The notes below the pieces were generated by a model. The model did no database searches. It was not told the origin of the DNA and was given only the letters and a program-made list of their open reading frames with translations. From NCBI GenBank assembly GCA_030267565.1, contig BRXU01000003.1, positions 4,234,001-4,298,000 on the forward strand: 64,000 nt of DNA, given 5' to 3'. The position numbers were made by a program, and so were the translations under genes. Shown one piece after another: positions 56,050 through 64,000 of the stretch. How positions within the stretch are numbered: position 1 is the first letter of the stretch; every line of letters begins with the position of its first letter. This DNA is from Pleodorina starrii. Its lineage: Eukaryota; Chlorophyta; Chlorophyceae; Chlamydomonadales; Volvocaceae.

Positions 56050-59000
56050 TCACGCCGTGGCCACGTGCTGGGCCCCAGCCAGCGCCGACGGGAAGAAATG
56101 GCGCTGCAGAGTCGCCGCCACCGCCTCCGCATCCTGCCGCAGCGAGCCGAAGTCCAAGTCCGGCACGTTGCGGTGGCTCTCTACTGCACGCTTGGCGGCG
56201 GCCTGCGCGCGGCAAAAGGCAGGTAACGGCAGCAGCAGGAAACGACCTTGCGAATCCAACGTGTTCGACTGGAGGAAAGCAACCCATGGGCCACTTTCCA
56301 TGCCCCCAATCCCGGATGAAGCTTTTACCCTTAGGGTCCACACCCATGGGGCTAGCCTTTCAGCCTATCCCGGCCATATCAGAGGCACAAGTACCCCACA
56401 TTGCTGGCAGGCTCGTAACGTCTTAAGGGGAGTCAACTGGAACGAGCTACCGTCCGTCCCGCGAAAGAGAAGACCCCACCGGGACGGCCAAAGAGACACA
56501 AACCACGTGCTACGCCACGCACCATGCCGTACGCCAGCGCGTGCACTGGGTCCTGCTGCTGCAGCAGTGCGGCGATCATGCCGGCGACCAACGTATCCCC
56601 TGCGGAGGGAAGGGGGGATGCCAAGAAGGGAGAGGGGAGAGGACGCGCAGGTGGGGCCGCACAATGTTGGAGTCGGGCGGTGAGCTGGTAAGGAGGAGCG
56701 CGGGGAGCCGGAAACATGGCGGGAACGAACTGCTGCAGCCGTAGCGAACAAGACCCTGACAAGACGGCAGCGGGCCCCCTCCTTGGGGCCGTCCCACACG
56801 GACACACATCAAGCGCAACAGCCCTGAACGCGGCAGGGGCGGAGGCTGAGAGTGCAATGCGGCCCTGGTACTGGCTGCAGCAATAGAGCCCCCGGGGCCG
56901 GGGACTGTGTGACTCTTCCGCGGCGCACTTGCCACCCCGCCAAACCCCGACGCCCAGTGCGACACCCCGTGCGAACACGACCGCACCGCACCTGCGCCGT
57001 TGACGCTGACCACCTCCGCCGGCAGTGCCCGCAGGTGCGCCACCTGCACCGCCACCTGCACGCGGCTCCGCAGCGGAGGAGTCATTACTGCGGCTTGCGG
57101 CGCCGCCGCCACAGGCCTCGCCGCCGGCTCGTGCGCCGCATCCGGGCCCTCGACTGCCGGTGCGTGTGCCCAGCTCGAGGGCGAAGACGAGGTCGATGCA
57201 AGCAGCAGTGGAGATGCGGCATCTTGCGACGAAGCAAGCGGTCCCCGACAGCTGTTGCTGGCGCCGGCCGTGGAGCAACACGGCCCCGCGGCCCCGGCTC
57301 CATTGGTCGGTGCTGCCCTGGAGGCAGCGCACCGCGCGGCGTGGATGGTGGCGGCGTGCGGGTGCGCGCGTGGGTGCGGGTGCAGTGGCGGCATGAGGGC
57401 CGAGGTTGGCGAGGCAGTGACGCCCCGCCCTGGCCCCCCTGGGCCGAGCTGGGTAAGCTCTCCATGCGGGAAGGCGCCCAGGGCGGCCGCGGTGTTGCTG
57501 CATGCGTCCAGGGGCTCCAGAGCGGCGCGCGGCGCGGCGTCGGCGTCAGCGAGAGTGACCAGCGCCGCTCCGAGTGACCCAAGGGTCAGTACCACGCAGG
57601 ACGTGCCTGCAGGCGGACGGGACGGGGGCGCCGAGGTGCTCGATGGAAGCACCCAGTAAGTACAGTAACCCACATTGAGGACGGTCGAGCACAGCACATG
57701 GCCAGCCAGACGGCTCCCTCCCTCCCTCCCTCCCCACACACACGCTCCGCTGACTCCCGCAAGACTCATTCTTCCAATTCGGACCCACAACCCTCACCTG
57801 CAGTTTCGTCTCCACCTCCTCTGCGCGCACGCACGCACGCATAAATACACACACGCACGCACACACGCGCGAACGCACGCGCGCACTCGAGCCCGCCAGC
57901 CCCACCTTGCGCCAACAGCACCTCCGCGAAGGCCGCCAGCTGCCGCAGCAGCTCCTCCACCAGCTCGGACGGCTCCCGCCCGCCGCCTCCACCACCGGTG
58001 CCACCTTTGCTCCCGCTGCCACCCGAGCTGCTCCGCTCCCCGGAGTCGTCCGGCAGCACGGGTCGCGGCAGCAGCGGCAGTCTGGCGGCGCGCCGCACCT
58101 CATCCGCCATGGACATGAGCTCAGCGGCGTTGGGCGATACGAACGTAGCGTACGACAGCGCCGGCACCAGGCTGCGATGGGCCATGCGCGCGCAAGGGTA
58201 GGCATTTACGGCACGGCACAAGGATCGCACCAGCGGCCCACCTGAAAGGCTACGGTATCGCAGGCGACACAGCGCCGGAGCGGCTCCGCCTCCTTCCCGC
58301 CAGCCCACTCACCGCGCGGCCTTGGGCACAGACACGGGCTCTAGGAACACGGGCACGCGGGCCCGGGCGGCAGTTCGGCTCACAAACTCGAGCGCCTCGG
58401 CGGACAGATTGGCCTCCGCCAGCAGCATGCAGGCCTGGCCGGAATGGAGTGAGGCGGGAGTGCGGGGAGGAAGTGCGGGGAGGGAGTGCGGGGAGGGAGC
58501 GGGGATGGGGTTAAGGCATACACGTCCGGGGCGGCGGGAACGGAGTAGGGCACAGCGCTGCATAGTACAGCACAGCACGCGGAGCAGAGCGATGGGCGAT
58601 TGGCCTGAGGGCCACAGTCCTCGTCCCCGCATTCTGCTGGGGCCCTCCTCCACGGCCCTCATGCGGTGGGTTGACGCACCGCATCGACACACGGGGGATA
58701 CCCGGGGGCGGCAACCCGGGACTGGACCAAATCATTCCGTTTACTGAGCCGATTCTGAGCTGAAAAGGGAGCCTTTCTCAGGGGAACGGCCCCTTTCCAC
58801 CCTCCACGCTCTTTTGTGTGAGTGCTGGCGAGCACCCGCCGCAGTTCCGGGAACGGTATGTATAGGCGCATGTCCGCCCCCTCACCTGCTGTATCTGCGG
58901 CTGGCACTCCCTCAGCCGCTCCGGAGTCAGGTGCTGCTCCACCGCCGTAACATCGGCGACGCACGCCGCTACCTCGCCGCCCCTGCGCCAGCACGCACCA

Positions 59001-60157
59001 CGGTAGGGGTTCAGGGCCCGGTAGGGGTTCAGGCCGCCAGCCGCGCAGGCTTTGTTTCACAAGGTCCTTAGTGGCTCCTGAGTGGCCAGAACTGTGAGGC
59101 CTCCCTACCTCCACCGCGATGCTCCCTTCCGGACCGTCAACGAGACCGCTCTCCCACTTCTCTGCCCTCCCCTCGCGACATGCGGCCAAGCACGGCTGAG
59201 CTCGCCGCTTTCCGGCGCCCCCGCTCCTTCCCATGCCGGTTCCATTCCTTCCCCCTCCGGCCCTTCGCCGGCGCCGTCCCCCCCCCTCCCCGGGTCCCAC
59301 CTGTCCAACACCGCCGACACGCAGGGCGTGGGCGCTCCCGGGCAGGTCACCAGCTGAGTGAGGTCCAGCCTGGGGCCAGCCATTACGAGCTTGGGATGAG
59401 CGGGGTGGAGAGGGGCCCAACGAGAGTGGGGAAATCCAAGCGGTAGATGAAGCCACAGCAGCAGGCCACAGGGTGGCCGGCATCCATGCGGCCCTGACAG
59501 GACACTAACCGGGCGACGGGAGGCGACGCGGACTGTGCTCTGCTGCTACTGCTGCCGCAGGTGCACGGGCCAGGGCAGCGGCCTCACCTGAGGCGGCGCA
59601 ACGAGGCGGTCAGGAAGGCGCCTGCCGTGTCGTCTCCGACAAGCGAGACGAACACGGGGGCGGGCCGATCCGGGGGCAGCAGGCCACTGAGGGCCTCAGC
59701 CATGTTGCGGCCCACGCCGCCTGGCACCTGACGAACCTGTTGATCCGGAGCGAGAAGAGGGCGCAAGGCGGAGGATGATGACGACGGCACAGGGGGACGG
59801 TGCAGGGGGGTGGATGGCACATGCTGGTCCGAGTCACAAATCGAAACGTCCTACCTGGCCGGGGACCGACGTGCCTCGCTGTACATCCACGGAGCTCGGC
59901 TGAGCCTGTGAAATTGAGCGCGGCCCTGACTTGGATTCAGGCCTACTGTAATGCACTATCTTACAAAGCTGCGTTTACGTTCCCCTACACAAGACTAATT
60001 GCACCTGTATATCGAGGCATACGCCACCCACGATGACGAGCGGTCCATTGGACGCCGCAAACCAGGGCGCCTCGCTACGAGCGCCGGGCGGTGAGGACCC
60101 GCCCTGCTGTTCAGGGGCAAGGTGGGCAAGAAGCACTGCTAATCTGCCATCCGCCAT
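56050..60157 (-). CDS. PfkB-family kinase, probably pseudouridine kinase
   Basis: Ribokinase-fold sugar kinase. Ten exons in reading order: 60157-60005, 59899-59855, 59736-59588, 59369-59301, 58982-58886, 58434-58313, 58171-57906, 57606-56992, 56599-56523, 56202-56050; phases join, 581 residues. PLVIVGGVCLDIQ opens the fold; RGTSVPGQVRQVPGGVGRNM carries the PfkB signature 1 (GGVGRN about 72-77); VSLVGDD, EVAACVADV, MLLAEANLS, VFLEPVSVPKA, ATFVSPNAAELMSM follow; VVLTLGSLGAALV and VNGAGDTLVAGMIAALL (catalytic Asp about 507) are the ATP and anion-hole regions. GEVAACVADVTAVEQHLTPE and the PNAAEL loop point to the pseudouridine kinase branch over ribo- or fructokinases. Between TLGSLGAALV and NGAGD, exon 8 adds some 150 Ala/Pro/Ser-rich residues where relatives have only a few tens; it is open in one frame, but could hide an unspliced intron. 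Confidence 0.88.
57717..57888. repeat. CCCT and CGCACGCA/CACACA microsatellites
   Basis: CTCCCTCCCTCCCTCCC near 57717-57733 and alternating CGCACGCACGCA / CACACACGCACG near 57822-57888, both in intron 7 of the PfkB kinase gene. Confidence 0.85.
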
Positions 60158-60400
60158 CTTTCTGAATTCATGCAGGCAAAAAAACTAGGGCTTAAAGTTT
60201 AGCGGAAAAAGGGCTGGACGAGAGTACGAAACCAACAAACTCAACGACTAGCCGCCTAGAGCCTACAGACAAAAGGCTGGCAAGACTATATTCAGTAGTC
60301 ATGTCATGTAGTTGAACCGCGATCAAAGACTACGTACTAACTCTCTCGGCGCGTCTGCGCAGCGGCGGCGCAGCGCGCACAGCACTAACTTTGCGGCAAA
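60158..60400. promoter_or_regulatory. Divergent promoter region of PfkB kinase and LYAR
   Basis: 243 bp between opposite start codons, the shortest such interval here. It contains an A-run followed by CTAGGGCTTAAAG near 60178-60200. The plus-strand leader next to 60401 reads TTGCGGCAAA before the ATG. Confidence 0.55.
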
Positions 60401-63400
60401 ATGGTGTGGTTCCACTGCGAGGATTGCGGAGATACCATCAAGAAGGTCAGTTAAAGCTTGAGGAACGAACATCTGAGTTTTAGAAACCTGAAGACAAACG
60501 TTGCCTTTCTTGTCCGCAGCCAAAGCTCGTGAACCACTACCGGTGCTGCTCTGCGAGCCGTTTTTCGTGTGTGGATTGCCTCCAGTACTTCACGCGGGCG
60601 ACAGTGAATGTAAGGAGGGTCGGGCGGCGGTGGCGGCGGTGTCGCGTTGCCCCCCGCATGTAAAACAGATTACCTGAGAATGTATTGCTACCAATTTACG
60701 CTCGTTTCCATGGCACGATATAGAGTCTAACGGCGCCGATGGCTGCGGTTACAAATTATTCCGTTCGCTTTGCTATGCAGGGCCACACGACTTGCGTCAC
60801 TGAGCATGAAAAATACGCGTTGGCAGCAACGAAGCCCGGTGGCTTCGCTGCTGGAGGCCTACCCGGCAGCCGGGAAGGCGGTCCTGCAGCTGGTGCTCCT
60901 GCGGAGCCAACCGGTCTCGAGTTCTTGTCCACTCGGCCACCTTGGAAGTGCAGGTGCGCGGGGACACGGAGATTGTGAATTGTCTCTGTGCTCACTTCTG
61001 CGTTTGCTCGCCTACCGGTATTTTTGCGTCTGGGATTTGGGCTGGGGTAGCGCGCCGTCACCGCCGCCGCTGCCTGCTACCGATAGTGGGTCCCTTCCAA
61101 TGTCCCGACTGTGCGCACGTCCTTCCCAGTGAGGCCCACATATTAACTCAACGGCTCGCGATGCGGGTGTTCCTCCGCGCTGCAGCGTTTGCAACGTCAA
61201 CTGCACGAGCCGGGAGACCCTCGTGAACCACGCGGCGGGCGCAAAGCACAAGCGGCGCGCGAAGGCGGCCCTCGCGGCTGCCAACGGCGGCGCCAACGGC
61301 AACGCCGCCGCGAACGGCGCGAAGGACGACGCCGCAAACGGCGGCGCAGCTGCTGGTGCTGCAGCGGCGGCGGGTGCGCCCGCGGCCAACGGCGGCGGGA
61401 AGCGCAGGATGCCTGTGAGCAGCAGCAGCAGCTCGTCTGACGACAGCAGCGATAGCGACAGCGACGCAAAGAAACCCCAGCAGCCCCCGGCCAAGCGCCA
61501 GGCCGTTGGTGACGGTGCCAAGCCCGTTGCCGCTGCGGTTGCAGCCAAGGGCAAGGGCGGGAAGGCCCCGAGCTCCTCGTCGAGCAGCAGCAGCGATAGT
61601 GACAGCTCCTCGGATGACAGCAGCGATTCGGATGCGCCGGCTGCCAAGAAGACGAAGGCGGCGCCTGCAGCCAAGGCCGCCCCTGCCGCCAAGGCTGCCC
61701 CTGCAGCCAAGGCGCCTGCTGCCTCGCCGTCGTCCTCGTCGTCCTCTTCGGATGACAGCAGCAGTGACAGCGATTCGGATGCGCCGGCTGCCAAGAAGGC
61801 CAAAGCCGCGCCTGCAGCCAAAGCCGCGCCTGCAGCCAAGGCCGCCCCTGCAGCCAAGGCGCCTGCTGCCTCACCGTCGTCCTCATCGCCTTCGTCAGAA
61901 GATGACAGCAGCAGTGACAGCGACAGCGACGGCGGGGCATCGACGAAGGCAGCCGTCACGCCCAAGACGGCGGCGGCGGCTCCCATCCCGGCGAAGGGAG
62001 CGAAGGAGCTAAAGGCCAAGCCCAAGCCCAAGGCCGCTGACAGTGACTCGACATCCTCTTCTTCCTCTTCAGATGAAGATACCAGCAGCAGCAGCGACGA
62101 TGACGACTCGGACACGAAGAAGGGTGCCACCAAGGGCGGCAAGACTGCTCAGTCGCCCGCCGTAGCGACCCCCGACGTGGCTGTGAGGCCCGCGCCCCGC
62201 CCCCGCCAGGCCTCGCCCTCATCAGAGGAGGAGACGGACTCGACGGACACCGGGTCGACCACGAGCAGCGATGACACAACGAAGCAACAGGCGCGGTCCA
62301 AGCCGGTTTCGGAGCCAGCCAAGACGCCCGTCTCGACGGGCGCCACTGCCACGCCGAAGGACGGTCTGCCGAAGGGGGGCACGGCGGAGAAGCCGCAGCG
62401 CGGCCTGTGCGGCAGCGACGGGGGGAGCGGCAGCGGCACCTCGTCGGACGACAGCAGCAGCAGCAGCGACTCGGATACCGACAGCTCCAGCTCCGAGGAG
62501 GAGGATGGGAAGGGCGGGGCCGCTGCCAAGAGCAACGGCGGGGCCGCGCCGGTCAAGCCGGCTGCGGCTGCAGCAGCAGCGCCGGCGGGCAAGGACTACG
62601 TCCACAAGAAGCGCTCGCGTGACTCAGACTCTGATTCGGATAGCGACGACAGCAGCAGCAGCGATGACAGCGATGATGATGACAGCAGTGACGACGAGCC
62701 AGCGGCGGCAGAGCCGAAGAGCAAGAAGGCCAAGAAGGGTGAGTGGAGCCGCGCTTGCGTACCGCGTGTTGATGGCTGTAGCCAGTTTGAAGGTGTGGCT
62801 CATGACCTGAAAACAGTGCTGCGGCCTCGGGGGATTGAGTGGCGGGGGGCACGTGAAGAGGACGATTGTTGCGCCGTAGCGTGCAACTCGGGGTTCGCGC
62901 CGGCACACGTCGCCGCGGGGGCGCGCTTTGTCTCGAGACGTGCTCAGTACTGGTGCGGATGTCAGAGGCCCCGCCCCACCCGGCCCGGAGTTGGGAGTCC
63001 GGTGCGCTTCTGGGTCCCAGCCACCTTGTCACCCGGTGCCCCACCGCCGCCTCCCATGTCTCACAGACGTGCTTGGCGCTGCGCTCGAGGACGGCAAGAC
63101 GTTTGATCAGCTGGCAGCGGCCGTCAAGGAGGCGATGGAGAAGAAGGCGGAGGTGAGCTCTTGCGTGTGCTTTTGACCGTTGCGTTGTGCGTGAGCTCAC
63201 GTCGTCGTACGGCCACTGCGTCATTGTCCCTTTGGCGTAGTATTTCTTTTCCCGCCAGCAGCGTAACGTGCGAATTCACTCGGCGCCAGTTAGCGCTCCA
63301 TGATCACGCTCTTCACATGTGACGCGCAGGTGGGTCGCGCGGCGCTGCTCCGTCTCGTCCGCACGCACCTGCTGGGTGGTGGCGATCAGGAGGTGACGGA

Positions 63401-63428
63401 CGCGGACCTAGCAACCGTGCGGCAGCAG
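60401..63428 (+). CDS. LYAR: LYAR-type nucleolar zinc-finger protein, 3' incomplete
   Basis: Nucleolar protein linked to rRNA synthesis and pre-rRNA processing. Exons found: 60401-60445, 60520-60609, 60781-60953, 61186-62738, 63067-63152, 63330-63428; phases join, 682 codons so far. The LYAR zinc fingers are clear: MVWFHCEDCGDTIKK, HYRCCSASRFSCVDC, GHTTCVTEHEKYAL. RPPWKCSVCNVNCTSRETLV with NHAAGAKHKRRAK is the plant-type second C2H2 finger, assembled across an intron. The huge exon 4 encodes alternating Ser/Asp/Glu blocks and Ala/Lys blocks (APAAKAAPAAKAAPAAKAP) as in Nopp140, including a repeat of about 49 residues. ALEDGKTFDQLAAAVKEAME and ALLRLVRTHLLGG resemble the small C-terminal LYAR domain. 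The last exon, expected to encode a short basic end, was not found and may lie beyond the window or in 63429-64000. Confidence 0.9.
61630..61926 (+). repeat. Tandem coding repeat in LYAR exon 4, about 147-bp unit
   Basis: 61632-61778 and 61779-61925 each encode an Ala/Lys block (GCCAAGG-rich, APAAKK then repeated AAPAAK) and a Ser/Asp block (SPSSSS, then DDSSSDSDSD). The DNA copies are close to identical over most of the unit, so the repeat is fairly recent. Confidence 0.8.
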
Positions 63429-64000
63429 GTGCGATCCGCGGGTCTCTGCGGGCTGCGTTGCCGCCGCCGTCATCATGAGGGGGGAAAAGGACGAGAAACG
63501 TATTGTGGCAGCGGAAGGGAACGGGAGGGAACAAGGGGGGAGGGGAGACGGCGAGGAAGCCCGCACTTGGCTGTTCACGCAGTTTCTAGGCTGTGGCACA
63601 GCGCCAGAGTTGCTGTCTGGCGCCGGACGCGGCATCCGTAATCATTTTTCCGCGTGGGCCTTAAGATCACATTCCTGCGGAGCTTGCTCCGCCAGTGGAA
63701 TGCAATTGAGTCATACCCGCGCTAAAGGAACGCAGGCTGGGGAGCGTGCGCGTTATGCGCCGCGCCCCGCGCCGAACGCCGCTGCCAGCAGGCCGCCTCT
63801 CGGCGGCCCCGCCCGTGTGCGGCCCCTCGTGGCCACCACTCGAACACCGGGCGGGCGCTGGCTCGGACAACATTTCAATGATTATTTACAAACCATACAT
63901 TTCGGCATCCTAGGGCCGTTGGATTCTCCCGCATCGCATCGCACCACGCCAGCCATTTTGCGCACCAGGACCTTGCTAGGGCAGGGTAGTACCGTACCTG
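63429..64000. other. End of window, presumed LYAR intron or 3' end
   Basis: After the donor GTGCGA at 63429 no exon fitting the LYAR C-terminus is recognised. Two short palindromes (GCGGAGCTTGCTCCGC near 63677 and GCCGCCTCTCGGCGGC near 63791) and a closing GTACCGTACC word are present. Confidence 0.4.

Noticed and set aside
61012..62142. 376-codon minus-strand Ser/Ala/Leu-rich frame
   Set aside because: Antisense of the repetitive LYAR exon 4; low complexity mirrors the coding strand.
1..64000. CRISPR arrays, operons, prokaryotic signals, tRNA or rRNA genes
   Set aside because: The window is intron-rich nuclear DNA; no regularly spaced repeats, Shine-Dalgarno-led gene strings or recognisable tRNA or rRNA sequences were found. 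A covariance-model scan was not possible here.

Overview
This window is nuclear DNA from a photosynthetic, flagellated green alga, most likely a volvocine relative of Chlamydomonas, Gonium or Volvox. The DNA is GC-rich. Nearly every recognisable gene is cut into many small exons, mostly with GTGAGT/GTGCGT-type donors and C/TAG acceptors. Several genes end near the pentamer TGTAA, the volvocine poly(A) signal. Plastid genes (acyl-ACP desaturase, HCF164) lie beside an axonemal gene (CCDC39/FAP59). Most lone long reading frames are GC-driven shadows, so genes were rebuilt exon by exon and every model was checked for phase continuity and, where possible, family length.

Layout. 724-5361 (-): an unrecognised single-pass membrane protein with a signal peptide. 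5362-11655: 6.3 kb with no gene seen, holding repeats. 11656-14931 (+): FAB2 stearoyl-ACP desaturase. 16099-17854 (-): ribosomal protein eL27. 17971-23010: a LINE retrotransposon flanked by two 505-bp direct copies of its target. 23881-25431 (-): HCF164, a thylakoid thioredoxin-like protein. 26778-29274 (+): AKR2-like STI1/ankyrin protein. 29627-32080 (+): type I DnaJ with a CaaX end. 33531-35939 (-): RNase H2 subunit A. 36339-42202 (+): PP4 regulatory subunit 3 (SMEK/PSY2). 43647-52218 (-): CCDC39/FAP59 axonemal ruler. 52527-54384 (+): ribosomal protein eL14. 56050-60157 (-): PfkB-family kinase, probably pseudouridine kinase. 60401 to beyond 63428 (+): LYAR-type nucleolar zinc-finger protein, 3' end not found.

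The genes are not an operon. They form head-to-head pairs with short shared upstream regions (RNASEH2A/PP4R3, CCDC39/eL14, PfkB kinase/LYAR and, more loosely, HCF164/AKR2-like) and tail-to-tail pairs. Several themes recur: ribosome production (eL27, eL14, LYAR), protein folding and targeting (DnaJ, AKR2-like, HCF164) and housekeeping nucleic-acid metabolism (RNase H2A, PfkB kinase). This is probably chance neighbourhood.

Points most worth a second look: the near-perfect 505-bp target-site duplication of the LINE just upstream of eL27; several introns that appear to start with GC instead of GT; a FAB2 start codon that seems to be split by an intron; perfect or near-perfect inverted repeats near AKR2-like and inside RNASEH2A; and an orphan receptor-like protein.
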